Shown here: in pieces, positions 1 to 8,343 of the stretch
Numbering within the stretch: position 1 is the stretch's first letter
How the letters are laid out: each line of letters starts with the position of its first letter
Notes under the pieces: generated by a model
Database searches by the model: none
What the model was told of the DNA's origin: nothing
The model's input: the letters and a program-made list of their open reading frames with translations, nothing else
Assembly: GCF_027604915.1 (NCBI RefSeq)
Contig: NZ_JAJAQC010000005.1
Span: 124,001 to 188,000, forward strand
DNA: 64,000 nucleotides
Reading direction: 5' to 3'
Source of the DNA: Streptomonospora mangrovi
Lineage (GTDB): Bacteria > Actinomycetota > Actinomycetes > Streptosporangiales > Streptosporangiaceae
Program-made: the position numbers and the translations under genes

Positions 1-475
1 GGTTGTAGAACAGCGCGTAGGACAGGCCGTAGAGCGGCACCGAGGTCGGCGGCTCGCCGGGCGCGCCGCCGGTGGCGTAGCTGGTCTCCACGAACCGGTC
101 CTGACCGCCCACCGCGTCGAGGTCGGCGCCCTCGAACGGCACGAACGCCCCGGTCTCCTGGAGGCTCGCCGCCCAGGTGTTGCCGATGTTGAGGACGTCG
201 GGGGCGTCGCCGCTGCTCACGGCGGTGAGGATGCGGTTGTACAGCTCGCTCCAGGGGATCACCTCCAGTTCGACCTCGATACCGGTCTCCTCGGTGAAGC
301 GGTCCAGCGCGGGCCGCAGGACCTCCTCGTCCTCGGCCACGCTGGCGCCCTGGTTGCTGGCCCAGTAGGTGAGGGTGCGGTTGTCGCCGGAGCCGTCGCC
401 GCCGCACGCGGTCAGGGCCGCGGCGAGGGCGAGGGCGGTGCAGGCGCCGGCCGCCGGCTTGAGGGGGACGTGCAC
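1..475 (-). CDS. ABC transporter sugar-binding lipoprotein, N-terminal part
   Basis: This is the N-terminal 158 codons of an extracellular solute-binding protein of the carbohydrate ABC-transporter type; the rest lies beyond the left edge. The protein opens with a short signal peptide ending in the lipobox LTAC, so the mature protein should be a lipoprotein on the outer face of the membrane. After it comes the typical start of the family, with TLTYWASNQGAS and a GDAPDVLNIGNTWAA segment that lines the ligand site in sugar-binding proteins. I chose the GTG at 475 because GGAGAAGG lies just upstream. The permease genes would be expected to the left of the window. The ligand cannot be told from this fragment. 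Confidence 0.85.
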   Translation of the reverse strand, partial: MHVPLKPAAGACTALALAAALTACGGDGSGDNRTLTYWASNQGASVAEDEEVLRPALDRFTEETGIEVELEVIPWSELYNRILTAVSSGDAPDVLNIGNTWAASLQETGAFVPFEGADLDAVGGQDRFVETSYATGGAPGEPPTSVPLYGLSYALFYN

Positions 476-924
476 GACCTTCTCCGATCTGGTTGAGGTC
501 AGGGGTGCCGGCGCCGGCCGCCGGACGCGGCGGGCGAACGGCCGAGGGGGAGGGCGCCTGCCCGGTGGCGCGCGGGGGCACGGGGCGCACAGGCGGCGCG
601 GGGGCACGAGGAGGGGGATGCGGACGCGGGTCGAAGGGGCGCGCCGGGCGGTGGCCGGGCGCGCGCGGTAGGTCGACTGAACCGGTTTGCCGCGCGTGAG
701 TGTAACCCCGGCCGGCCCTCGAAGGCCACCATCGGTGATCAGGCCCGTGCCGTCGGAGACCGACCGCGCGGTCGGCGCGGCCCGGGGCGGCGGCGGAAAA
801 CCGGGCGTGCGGGGGAGTCGGACCGTGCGCGGCGGGTAGCGGCGCCCTCACGCTGCCCCCGCGTTCCCCAGCGGCTCAGGTGGAGCCCTGCGCGGCGCCC
901 GGCAGCCCACGGCAAGGAGAGCAG
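476..924. other. divergent intergenic region
   Basis: About 450 bases separate the binding-protein gene (leftward) from the catalase gene (rightward). The stretch is extremely GC-rich and I see no credible gene in it. It carries an 8-base palindrome at 680-687, annotated separately. The region must hold the two divergent promoters, but I could not pick convincing -35/-10 pairs. Confidence 0.5.
680..687. promoter_or_regulatory. possible LacI-type operator upstream of the sugar transporter
   Basis: AACCGGTT is a perfect palindrome inside the wider sequence TGAACCGGTTTG. A central CG flanked by A/T arms is the usual shape of LacI-family operators, which often control sugar ABC transporters. It lies about 200 bases upstream of the binding-protein start, which is far, so this is only a suggestion. 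Confidence 0.25.
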
Positions 925-1818
925 ATGTTCCGCCACACCAAGCACTTGCAGTTCGAGGCCAAGCCGGAGAAGCCCGACGCGCTCTACGCCATGAAGCTCC
1001 AGGAGCTGATCGGCGGCGCGTTCGGCGAGATGACCGTGACCATGCAGTACCTCTTCCAGGGCTGGAACTGCCGCATGGAGGGGAAGTACAAGGACATGAT
1101 CATGGACGTCGCCACCGAGGAGATCGGGCACGTGGAGATGCTGGCCACGATGGTCGCCCGCCTCCTGGAGGGCGCCCCCGACGACGTCACCGCCGAGGCC
1201 GTGAAGGACCCGGCCGTGGCGGCCGTGGTGGGCGGGATGAACCCGCAGCACGCCATCGTGGGCGGCGGGGGCGCGCTGCCCGCCGACTCCGCCGGCACCC
1301 CGTGGAACGGCAAGTACATCGTCGCCAGCGGCAACCTGATGGCCGACTTCCGGGCCAACGTGGCCGCCGAGGCGCAGGGCCGGCTCCAGACCGCGCGGCT
1401 CTACCACATGACCGACGACCCCGGCGTCAAGGCCATGCTCAAGTTCAACCTGGCCCGCGACACCTACCACCAGAACCTGTGGCTGGCGGCGATCCAGCAG
1501 CTTCAGGAGGACGGCGTGGAGGGGCCCGTGGTGCCCTCCGACCTGTTCGACGAGGAGAACCAGGAGCACGCGGGAACGTTGTGGCACCTGTCCGACGGCA
1601 CGGAGTCCGACCAGGGCGCGTGGGCGTCGGGGCCGGCACCTGACGGCCGCCACACGTTCGAGTACCTGGCCGACCCGGCCGCGCTGGGCGGCCCGGCGTC
1701 GGGGCCGGCGCCCAAGCCGACCCAGTACGTGACCTCGCACGTCGACTCCTCGGGCAAGCCCAAGCAGCCGCCGCAGGCCAAGGGGCCGGGCGAGCGGATC
1801 AAGGACGCGTTCCAGTAG
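925..1818 (+). CDS. manganese catalase family protein
   Basis: This 297-residue protein matches the non-heme manganese catalase family (KatN/YdbD type), which breaks down hydrogen peroxide at a dinuclear Mn centre in a ferritin-like four-helix bundle. The N-terminus MFRHTKHLQF is characteristic. Metal ligands are visible as ELIGGAFGEMTVTMQYLFQ (first Glu pair) and ATEEIGHVEM (EExxH-like). A second half-site is seen in NVAAEAQGRLQTARLY and NLARDTYHQNLW. The C-terminus is a proline/glycine-rich tail. The start ATG at 925 is preceded by AAGGAGA. It stands alone, ending in a hairpin at 1842-1873. The protein is probably cytosolic, as no signal peptide is visible. Confidence 0.93.
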   Translation: MFRHTKHLQFEAKPEKPDALYAMKLQELIGGAFGEMTVTMQYLFQGWNCRMEGKYKDMIMDVATEEIGHVEMLATMVARLLEGAPDDVTAEAVKDPAVAAVVGGMNPQHAIVGGGGALPADSAGTPWNGKYIVASGNLMADFRANVAAEAQGRLQTARLYHMTDDPGVKAMLKFNLARDTYHQNLWLAAIQQLQEDGVEGPVVPSDLFDEENQEHAGTLWHLSDGTESDQGAWASGPAPDGRHTFEYLADPAALGGPASGPAPKPTQYVTSHVDSSGKPKQPPQAKGPGERIKDAFQ

Positions 1819-1841
1819 CCGGACGGACGCCGCGGGTTTCC

Positions 1842-1873
1842 GGCGCCCGCGCCCCCACGGGGGTGCGGGCGCC
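1842..1873 (+). terminator. GC-rich hairpin after the catalase gene
   Basis: Arms GGCGCCCGC and GCGGGCGCC, extended inward by runs of C and G, form a long hairpin 23 bases after the stop codon. There is no T-run, which is common for actinobacterial terminators. Confidence 0.55.
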
Positions 1874-2090
1874 GCGCTTGTGCGGGGGGCCGGGTCCGCG
1901 CCGCCGTCCCGCGCGGACCCGGAGCCGGGAGGGACCCCGGGACGGGGCTCACCGGCGGAGCGCGGCCCACAGCCGCGCGGTGGCGGCGCGGGAGACACGG
2001 CGGACGCGGGGGGATGCGGGGGCACAGGAGGCGCGGCGGCCGGGCCGAGCACCCGGGGCGCGGGGCGCGCCGCCATCGGCGAACAGCGCG

Positions 2091-2951
2091 GTGATTAGCC
2101 TGTATGCCGTGGTCAGACCAGATATCGCCGCCGTCACCGCCGCCGCGGACCCGCCCGCCGCCCGGTACGCGCGCACCGGCGCCGACCGCCGCCGGCTGCC
2201 GCGCTACGCCGCCGGCGAGATCGAGGTGCCCTTCGTCATCGCCACCCGCGCCGAGGCCATCGACCGCGACACCTTCTGGGAGGAGCATTCCCACCCCACC
2301 CACGAGCTGCTGTGGAACGAGCGGGGGGCGTCGTGGGCGCGGATCGGCGGCCGGGTCTGGACGGTGACCCCGGCGGTGGCCCTGTGGATCCCGGCCGGCG
2401 TGGCGCACTCGGGGTGGGCGCCGGCGGGCACGCTGCACCGCGCGGCGCAGTTCGGGATCCACGCGGTGCCGCTGGTCTCCGACCGGCCCGCCGCCATCGC
2501 GACCACGCCGCTGCTGCGGCTGCTGCTGGACCGGCTGGAGTCCCCCGGCCTGGCCGCGCCGGCGCGGGCCCGCACCGAGGCGATGGTGCTGGACCTGCTG
2601 GCGCCCGCCGAGCACGAACTGAGCCTGCGCATCCCCGACTCCCCGCTGCTGGCGCCCATCGTCGCCGCCGTGCGCGCCGACCCCGCCGACACCACCACAC
2701 TGGCGGCCTGGGCGGCGCGGCTGGGGGTGAGCACCCGCACCATCACCCGCGCGTTCCTGGCCGAGACCGGCACCGGGTTCAGCCGGTGGCTGGCCACCGC
2801 GCGGGTGCAGCACGCCATGGCGCTGCTGGCGCGCGGCGAGGAGATCGACGAGGTCGCGCTGCGCGTGGGGTACCACTCGGCGAGCGCGTTCGGCGCGGCC
2901 TTCCGGCGGATCACCGGGGTGAGCCCGGGGCGGTTCCGGGCGCAGCGGTAG
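2091..2951 (+). CDS. AraC family transcriptional regulator with cupin domain
   Basis: The protein has an N-terminal cupin-like sensor domain (HSHPTHELLWNERG, then VALWIPAGVAHSGW) and a C-terminal AraC double helix-turn-helix. The HTH part shows LAAWAARLGVSTRTITRAF and EIDEVALRVGYHSASAFGAAFRRITGVSPGRFR, the strong AraC signature. Length is about 286 residues from the GTG at 2091; another GTG at 2109 is also possible, and neither has a strong ribosome site. It lies directly upstream of the iron-box-controlled siderophore uptake operon on the same strand. Regulators of this layout beside siderophore genes often sense the loaded siderophore and activate uptake, so that role is likely here but not proven. 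Confidence 0.88.
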   Translation: MISLYAVVRPDIAAVTAAADPPAARYARTGADRRRLPRYAAGEIEVPFVIATRAEAIDRDTFWEEHSHPTHELLWNERGASWARIGGRVWTVTPAVALWIPAGVAHSGWAPAGTLHRAAQFGIHAVPLVSDRPAAIATTPLLRLLLDRLESPGLAAPARARTEAMVLDLLAPAEHELSLRIPDSPLLAPIVAAVRADPADTTTLAAWAARLGVSTRTITRAFLAETGTGFSRWLATARVQHAMALLARGEEIDEVALRVGYHSASAFGAAFRRITGVSPGRFRAQR

Positions 2952-3020
2952 GTCCACCGGGGACGGGCGTTCCGGCGCACCGGTGTCCGTTTCGCTAGAA
3001 AGAATGTCTTATACGCGGTA

Positions 3021-3049
3021 TTGCGCACTTTTGGGCGCTCTTCTAAATT
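3021..3049 (+). promoter_or_regulatory. promoter of the siderophore uptake operon
   Basis: TTGCGC at 3021-3026 and TAAATT at 3044-3049 are spaced by 17 bases, a good vegetative promoter in an unusually AT-rich patch. The predicted transcription start falls inside the iron box that begins two bases later, which would give iron-dependent repression. Confidence 0.65.
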
Positions 3050-3050
3050 C

Positions 3051-3068
3051 GGTTAGGCAAACCTAACC
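3051..3068. promoter_or_regulatory. DtxR/IdeR/DmdR-type iron box
   Basis: GGTTAGGCAAACCTAACC is a perfect inverted repeat with 7-base arms and a 4-base centre. It matches the core TTAGG...CCTAA of the iron boxes bound by DtxR, IdeR and DmdR repressors in actinobacteria. It overlaps the expected +1 of the promoter at 3021-3049 and lies 180 bases upstream of the siderophore-binding lipoprotein gene. Confidence 0.85.
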
Positions 3069-3249
3069 ACCTGCCACGGCTGCGGCGGCGTACGCCCCCG
3101 CGCCCCGCACGCGGCGCTCCGGCCGCCGTCCCCTCCGCCCCCTCGGGCGGCGCACCGCGCCGCCGCCCGACGCAACGGGCGGTCCGGCACCGGAGCCCCG
3201 CCCCCGCCGTGGCGGCGGCCGCACCCCCGGCCACAACCGGAAGGAAACC

Positions 3250-4272
3250 ATGCCCCGCGCTTCACGGCTGGTCGCGCTGTCCACGGCCGCACTGCTCGCC
3301 TGCGGGCTCGCCGCCTGCTCCTCCCCCTCCTCCGACGGCGGCGGCGAGGGCTCCGGCGACTGGGAGCCCATCACCATCGAGCACGCGCTGGGCACGACGA
3401 CCATCGACGCCAAGCCCGAGCGCGTCGCCACCGTCAACTGGGCCAACCACGAGGTCCCGCTGGCCCTGGGGGTCGTGCCGGTCGGCATGGCCTCCGCCGA
3501 CTTCGGCGACGACGACGGCGACGGCGTGCTGCCCTGGGTCGAGGAGCGGCTCACCGAACTGGACGCCGAGACCCCGACGCTGTTCGACGAGACCGACGGC
3601 ATCGACTTCGAGGCGGTCGCCGACACCCGGCCCGACGTCATCCTCGCCGCCTACTCCGGGCTGACGCAGGAGGACTACGACACCCTCAGCGAGATCGCGC
3701 CCGTCGTGGCCTACCCCGAGACCGCCTGGGGCACGCCCTGGCGGGAGATGATCGAGCTGAACAGCCGGGCGCTGGGCATGGCCGACGAGGGCGCGCAACT
3801 CATCTCCGACCTGGAGGGCGAGATCGCGGACTCCGTGGCCGAGTACCCCGAGATCGAGGGCCGGTCGGCGATGTTCCTCACCCACGTGGACTCCTCCGAC
3901 CTCAGCGAGGTCAGCTTCTACACCACCCACGACACCCGCGCCCAGTTCTTCGCCGACCTCGGCCTGGAGACGCCGGAGAGCATCGCGACCGCCTCGGAGG
4001 AGACCGACCAGTTCTCCCTGACGCGCAGCGCCGAGCGGGCCGACGCGTTCAACGACGTCGACATCATCGTGACCTACGGCGGCGACGACCTCGTGCGCAG
4101 CCTGGAGGAGGACCCGCTGCTGTCGCAGATGCCGGCGGTGGCCGACGGCGCGGTCGTCAACCTGCCCGGCGAGGAGCCGCTGGGCACCGCCGCCAACCCC
4201 ACGCCGCTGTCGATCTCCTGGGTGCTGGAGGACTACCTGGAGCTGCTGTCCGCGGCCGCCGGCGAGGCGTAG
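3250..4272 (+). CDS. iron-siderophore ABC transporter substrate-binding lipoprotein
   Basis: This 340-residue protein is a FecB/FepB-like class III binding protein that captures ferric siderophore outside the cell and hands it to the FecCD permeases encoded next. The signal peptide ends in the lipobox LAAC with the lipidated cysteine at residue 23. The family pattern is clear: ITIEHALGTTTIDAKPERV near the N-terminus, LGVVPVGM, then TRPDVILAAYSGLTQEDYDTLSEIAPVV. The ATG at 3250 follows AAGGAAACC. Acidic residues are abundant, as is usual for exported proteins of this group. The iron box at 3051-3068 should make expression iron-repressed. Its stop codon shares a G with a GTG at the start of the next coding region. 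Confidence 0.92.
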   Translation: MPRASRLVALSTAALLACGLAACSSPSSDGGGEGSGDWEPITIEHALGTTTIDAKPERVATVNWANHEVPLALGVVPVGMASADFGDDDGDGVLPWVEERLTELDAETPTLFDETDGIDFEAVADTRPDVILAAYSGLTQEDYDTLSEIAPVVAYPETAWGTPWREMIELNSRALGMADEGAQLISDLEGEIADSVAEYPEIEGRSAMFLTHVDSSDLSEVSFYTTHDTRAQFFADLGLETPESIATASEETDQFSLTRSAERADAFNDVDIIVTYGGDDLVRSLEEDPLLSQMPAVADGAVVNLPGEEPLGTAANPTPLSISWVLEDYLELLSAAAGEA

Positions 4273-4339
4273 TGGCGGCGGCAACCGCCCCGCCCGCGTC
4301 CTGTGGCTGGCCGGCCTGGTCGCCGCCCTCGCCGCGCTC

Positions 4340-5275
4340 ATGTTCACCTCGGTCGCCGTGGGCTCGCGCACCGTGCCCTGGGCGGAGGTCGTGGCGGCCC
4401 TGGGCGGCTCGGCCGAGGGCTTCGACCAGGCGGCGGTGGCCAAGCGCGTGCCCCGCACCCTGCTCGCGGTGCTGGCGGGCGCGGCGCTGGGGCTGTCGGG
4501 CGCGGCCATGCAGGGGGTAACCCGCAACCCGCTGGCCGACCCCGGGATCCTGGGCGTCAACATGGGCGCCTCGCTCGCCGTGGTGGTCGGCCTGTCCTAC
4601 TTCGGGCTGTCCTCGGCGACCGCCACCATCTGGACGGCGATCGCCGGCGCCGCCGCCACGGCGGTGTTCGTCCACGTCATCGGGTCGCTGGGGCGGGGCG
4701 GCGCGACACCGCTCAAGCTCGCCCTGGCCGGCGCGGCGACCTCCGTCGCGCTGTCGGCGTTCATCAGCGCCGTGGTGCTGCCGCGCGCCGACATCGCCGA
4801 CCGGGTGCGGTCCTGGCAGATCGGCGGGGTGGGCGGCGGCACCTACGAGGCCATCGGGTACGTGCTGCCGTTCCTGGCGGTGGGCGCGGCCGTGTGCCTG
4901 CTGTCGGCCGCCGGGCTGGACCTGCTGGCCCTCGGCGACGAACTCGCCGCCGGGCTGGGCACGCGGGTGGCGCTCGTGCGCACGGCGGCCTCGGTGGGCG
5001 CGGTCGTGCTGTGCGGGGCCACCACCGCCGTGTGCGGGCCGATCGGGTTCGTCGGGCTGGTCGTGCCGCACATGTGCCGGCTCCTCGTGGGGGTGGGCCA
5101 CCGCTGGCTGCTGCCGTTCTCCGTGCTGGCCGGCGCGGCGCTGCTGACGGCCGCCGACGTGGTCGGCCGCCTGGTGGCCCGGCCCGCGGAGATCGACGTG
5201 GGGATCGTGACCGCCCTGCTCGGCGCCCCGTTCTTCGTCTACATCGTCCGCCGCCAGAAGGTGCGCTCGCTGTGA
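4340..5275 (+). CDS. FecCD-type siderophore permease, first subunit (5' end possibly frameshifted)
   Basis: This is a BtuC/FecCD permease with multiple membrane helices. Family landmarks are RVPRTLLAVLAGAALGLSGAAMQGVTRNPLADPGILGVN, CGPIGFVGLVVPHMCRLLVG and DIVTALLGAPFF-like VGIVTALLGAPFFVYIV near the end. The first ATG in frame is at 4340, which removes the first membrane helix. Bases 4274-4339 in the same frame encode exactly such a helix (RVLWLAGLVAALAALM) but have no start codon. A GTG overlaps the upstream stop at 4272 and would be in frame if one extra G lay in the run just after it. So either one base is missing here, by mutation or sequencing error, or a rare start is used. Confidence 0.85.
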   Translation: MFTSVAVGSRTVPWAEVVAALGGSAEGFDQAAVAKRVPRTLLAVLAGAALGLSGAAMQGVTRNPLADPGILGVNMGASLAVVVGLSYFGLSSATATIWTAIAGAAATAVFVHVIGSLGRGGATPLKLALAGAATSVALSAFISAVVLPRADIADRVRSWQIGGVGGGTYEAIGYVLPFLAVGAAVCLLSAAGLDLLALGDELAAGLGTRVALVRTAASVGAVVLCGATTAVCGPIGFVGLVVPHMCRLLVGVGHRWLLPFSVLAGAALLTAADVVGRLVARPAEIDVGIVTALLGAPFFVYIVRRQKVRSL

Positions 5276-6306
5276 ACCTCTCCACCGCCCCCTCCATCGG
5301 CCGCGACCGGGCGCGGCGCGCGCTCCGGCGCCGCGCCGTCATCGGGGTGCTCGCCGCCCTGATCGTGGTGGCCTTCGCCGTCAGCCTGATGGTGGGGCAG
5401 ACGTTCTACCCGCCCGGCGACGTGCTGGGGGTGCTGCTGGGGCAGAACGTGCCCGGCGCGTCGTTCACCGTGGGGCGGCTGCGGCTGCCGCGCGCGGTGC
5501 TGGCGCTGGTGGCCGGGCTGTGCTTCGGGCTGGCCGGGGTGACGTTCCAGACGCTGCTGCGCAACCCGCTGGCCAGCCCCGACATCATCGGCATCAACTG
5601 GGCGGCCGGGGCGGCGGCGACCTTCGCGATCATCGTGCTGTCGCTCGACGGGATCGGGGTGTCGGTGTTCGCGATCACCGCCGGGCTGCTGGTGGCGGGG
5701 GCGGTGTACCTGCTGTCGTTCAAGAACGGGGTGTCGGGCACCCGGCTGATCCTGATCGGGATCGGGATCTCGGCCATGCTGGAGAGCGCGACCTCCTACA
5801 TCCTGGACCAGGCGGCGTCCTGGGACCTCCAGGAGGCCATGCGGTGGCTGACCGGCAGCCTCAACGGCACCACGTGGGCGGAGACCCTGCCGGTGGTGGT
5901 GGCGCTGCTGGTCATCGGGCCGCTGCTGCTGGCGCAGTCCACGCGCCTGTCGATCATCCAACTGGGCGACGAGACGGCGGCGGCGCTGGGCGTGCGGGTG
6001 GAGCTGGTGCGGCTGGTGGCCGTCATCGGGTCGGTGGGGCTCATCGCGTTCGCCACGGCGGCGGCCGGGCCGATCGCGTTCGTCGCGTTCCTGTCCGGGC
6101 CGATCGCGGCGCGCGTGGTGGGGCGCGACGGGTCGCTGCTGCTGCCGGCGGCCCTGGTGGGGGCGCTGCTGGTGCTGGTGGCCGACTTCTGCGGCCAGTT
6201 CGCGTTCGGCACCCGCTACCCGGTGGGGGTGATCACCGGCGCCCTGGGCGCGCCCTTCCTCGTCTACCTGATCGTGCGCACCAACCGGGCGGGCGGCTCG
6301 CTGTAG
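5272..6306 (+). CDS. FecCD-type siderophore permease, second subunit
   Basis: The 344-residue protein is the partner permease of the preceding gene. It has about nine to ten membrane helices, and typical motifs such as LRLPRAVLALVAGLCFGLAGVTFQTLLRNPLASPDIIGI, GDETAAALGVRVELVR (the ABC-contacting loop) and a PVGVITGALGAPFLVYLI end. The GTG start at 5272 overlaps the upstream TGA as GTGA, showing translational coupling. No ATP-binding subunit follows; the next gene is on the other strand. The transporter must therefore borrow an ATPase encoded elsewhere. Confidence 0.92.
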   Translation: MNLSTAPSIGRDRARRALRRRAVIGVLAALIVVAFAVSLMVGQTFYPPGDVLGVLLGQNVPGASFTVGRLRLPRAVLALVAGLCFGLAGVTFQTLLRNPLASPDIIGINWAAGAAATFAIIVLSLDGIGVSVFAITAGLLVAGAVYLLSFKNGVSGTRLILIGIGISAMLESATSYILDQAASWDLQEAMRWLTGSLNGTTWAETLPVVVALLVIGPLLLAQSTRLSIIQLGDETAAALGVRVELVRLVAVIGSVGLIAFATAAAGPIAFVAFLSGPIAARVVGRDGSLLLPAALVGALLVLVADFCGQFAFGTRYPVGVITGALGAPFLVYLIVRTNRAGGSL

Positions 6307-6317
6307 CCGCCGGGCGC

Positions 6318-6353
6318 TCAGGCCAGGCCGGCGGGCGTCAGGCCAGGCCGGCG
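6318..6353. repeat. 20-base-period duplication at a gene end
   Basis: TCAGGCCAGGCCGGCG occurs at 6318-6333 and again at 6338-6353. The second copy holds the stop codon and last codons of the response regulator gene, so the 3' end of that gene has been duplicated in tandem just past its stop, in the narrow gap between convergent genes. Confidence 0.7.
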
Positions 6354-7000
6354 TCGTGGGCCAGCAGGGCGATCTGGGTGCGGTTGTCCAGGCCGAGCTT
6401 GGTGAGGACGCTGGAGACGTGGGCCTTGACCGTGGCCACGCTCATGTACAGCTCGGCGGCGATCTCGGCGTTGGTGCGGCCTTGGGCCACCGCCAGGACC
6501 ACGTCGTTCTCGCGGGGGCTCAGCGCGGCGAGGGCGCGGCGGGCGCGGTCGAGGGCGTCGGCCTGGACGGCGGCACGGTCCATGAGGCGGCGGGTGACGC
6601 GCGGCGACAGGATCGGCTCGCCTGCCGCGACCCGGTGGACGGCGGCGACGATGCGCGGCGGCGGGGTGTCCTTGAGCAGGAATCCGGCGGCGCCGGCGCG
6701 CAGCGCGCGCAGGATGTTCTCGTCGGTGTCGAACGTGGTGAGCACGACGACCTCGGGCGGGTGGGGGCGGGCGCGCAGGCGGCGGGTGGCGGTGATGCCG
6801 TCGACGCGGGGCATGCGCAGGTCCATCAGCACGACGTGGGGGCGGTGGGCGTCGACGGCGGCGAGGACCTCGTCGCCGTCGGCGGCCTCGCCGACCACGC
6901 GGATGCCGTCGCCGCCGTCGAGCATCATGGCCAGGCCGCCGCGGACCAGGGCGTCGTCGTCCACGACGAGGACGCGCAGCTCACCGGGCATGGCGGTCAT
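6338..7000 (-). CDS. NarL/LuxR-family response regulator
   Basis: The protein is a two-component response regulator. The N-terminal receiver domain shows LRVLVVDDDALVRGG (acidic pocket), VVLMDLRMPRVDG (phospho-acceptor Asp) and the conserved Thr and Lys in VVLTTFDTDENI and GFLLKDTPP. The C-terminal LuxR helix-turn-helix has LSPRENDVVLAVAQGRTNAEIAAELYMSVATVKAHVSSVLTKLGL. I chose the ATG at 7000 because it overlaps the stop of the kinase gene as ATGA; more upstream ATGs at 7009 and 7018 lie inside that gene. It should be phosphorylated by the sensor kinase encoded immediately upstream. The target genes are unknown. Confidence 0.93.
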   Translation of the reverse strand: MTAMPGELRVLVVDDDALVRGGLAMMLDGGDGIRVVGEAADGDEVLAAVDAHRPHVVLMDLRMPRVDGITATRRLRARPHPPEVVVLTTFDTDENILRALRAGAAGFLLKDTPPPRIVAAVHRVAAGEPILSPRVTRRLMDRAAVQADALDRARRALAALSPRENDVVLAVAQGRTNAEIAAELYMSVATVKAHVSSVLTKLGLDNRTQIALLAHDAGLA

Positions 7001-8343
7001 GCCGGCCATGGTAGCCATGCGCGCAGCGCGAACTCCCCGCCGGCGGCGCCGTGGTCCAGCCGGCCGCCGGCCAGGCGCACCCGCTCGGTGAGGCCGACGA
7101 GCCCGGTCCCGGTCCCGGGCGGCGGAGGGGGAGCGGGTTCGCGAGGGGAGTCGGGGTCGCGGGGGTGGGGGTCGCCGGGGTGGGGGTCGCCGGGGCGGAG
7201 GCCACCGTGGCCGCCGCGCCCACCGACCGGACGAGGAGCGAGGTCGCCGGGGTCATCGGGACGGGGGCCGTCGGCGCCGGCCAGCGGGTTGGCGAGGGAG
7301 ACCGTAAGTCCCTCTCCCGGGGCGCCGTGCACGGTGACGGCGACGGGGCTGCCCGGGGCGTGCTTGCGGGCGTTGGTCAGGCCCTCCTGGACGACGCGGT
7401 ACAGCGCGCGGGCGGTGCCGGCGGGGAGGGTGTCCAGCCGGTCGTCCTCGACGCGCAGGCGCAGGTGGACCTGCGTCCCGGCCGCACGTGTCTCCGCCAC
7501 CAGCCCGGCGAGGGCGGCCGAGGGCGGGCGCGCCGCCTCGGGGGCGTCGAGGTCGTCGTCGGCGGCGCCGTCGTCGGCGCGCAGCAGCACGATGACCTCG
7601 CGCAGCTCCTCCAGCGCCTGGTGCACCCCCTCGCGCACGACGCCGGCGGCCGCGGCCAGCCGCTCGGGCGCGGAGTCGGGGCGGTACTCCAGCGCGCCGG
7701 CGTAGGTGGCCAGCAGGGACAGCCGGTGCGCGAGGACGTCGTGCATCTCGCGGGCCAGCCGGGTGCGCTCGGCCATGCGCGCCTCGGCCACGCGGCGACC
7801 CTGCTCGGCCTCGGCGCGCCGGGCGCGCTCGCGCAGCGAGCCCACGAGCGCGCGGTGCGCGCGCAGCAGGGCGCCCCAGCCGACCATCGCGCCGTACCCG
7901 GCGGCGACCAGCAGCAGCCACCAGCCGTAGGAGATGCCGCCGCTGGGCTGCCACAGGCCCTGGAGGGCGTGGGCCGCCAGGCCCGCGGCGGCCACGGTGA
8001 CGGCGACGGGGAGGCGGTGGCGCTGGGCGGTGAACAGCGCGGCCATGGTCGCGACGGGGGTGGCGGCGGGCGAGAGCAGCGCCAGGACGGCCAGCGCCAG
8101 GGCGACGGGCACCGGGCGCCACAGCAGCGCGGGTGCGGCGACCCAGGCCAGCAGGCCCACGGCGATGTCCAGCGCGGGGACGGCCCCGGGCGGGCCATCG
8201 GCCAGGCGCACCCACACGGTGGCCGCGACCAGCGGCAGCACGGCGGCGGCGACGGCCACGGCGGCGACGGGCGTGGGCCGCCAGGGGTCACCGCCGTCGC
8301 CGGCGGGGAGCGCGGTGGGGAACGCGCTGACCTCGGATTTCAT
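6997..8343 (-). CDS. two-component sensor histidine kinase (HisKA_3 type)
   Basis: The 448-residue protein is a NarL-type sensor kinase. About six membrane helices fill residues 25-165. The dimerisation and phosphotransfer region follows with the phosphorylated histidine in LAREMHDVLAHRLSLL. The HATPase domain shows YRVVQEGLTNARKHA (N-box) and TGTGLVGLTERV (G-box). Between these boxes lies an unusual insert of about 50 residues made of proline, glycine, aspartate and histidine with repeated GDPHP-like units, at 7120-7265. The gene is translationally coupled to the response regulator. No extracellular sensor domain is visible, so the signal is probably sensed in or at the membrane. Confidence 0.93.
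   Translation of the reverse strand: MKSEVSAFPTALPAGDGGDPWRPTPVAAVAVAAAVLPLVAATVWVRLADGPPGAVPALDIAVGLLAWVAAPALLWRPVPVALALAVLALLSPAATPVATMAALFTAQRHRLPVAVTVAAAGLAAHALQGLWQPSGGISYGWWLLLVAAGYGAMVGWGALLRAHRALVGSLRERARRAEAEQGRRVAEARMAERTRLAREMHDVLAHRLSLLATYAGALEYRPDSAPERLAAAAGVVREGVHQALEELREVIVLLRADDGAADDDLDAPEAARPPSAALAGLVAETRAAGTQVHLRLRVEDDRLDTLPAGTARALYRVVQEGLTNARKHAPGSPVAVTVHGAPGEGLTVSLANPLAGADGPRPDDPGDLAPRPVGGRGGHGGLRPGDPHPGDPHPRDPDSPREPAPPPPPGTGTGLVGLTERVRLAGGRLDHGAAGGEFALRAWLPWPA

Noticed and set aside
739-2076. A minus-strand frame of 445 codons opposite the manganese catalase
   Set aside because: It is antisense to a clear enzyme gene and shows only low-complexity composition.
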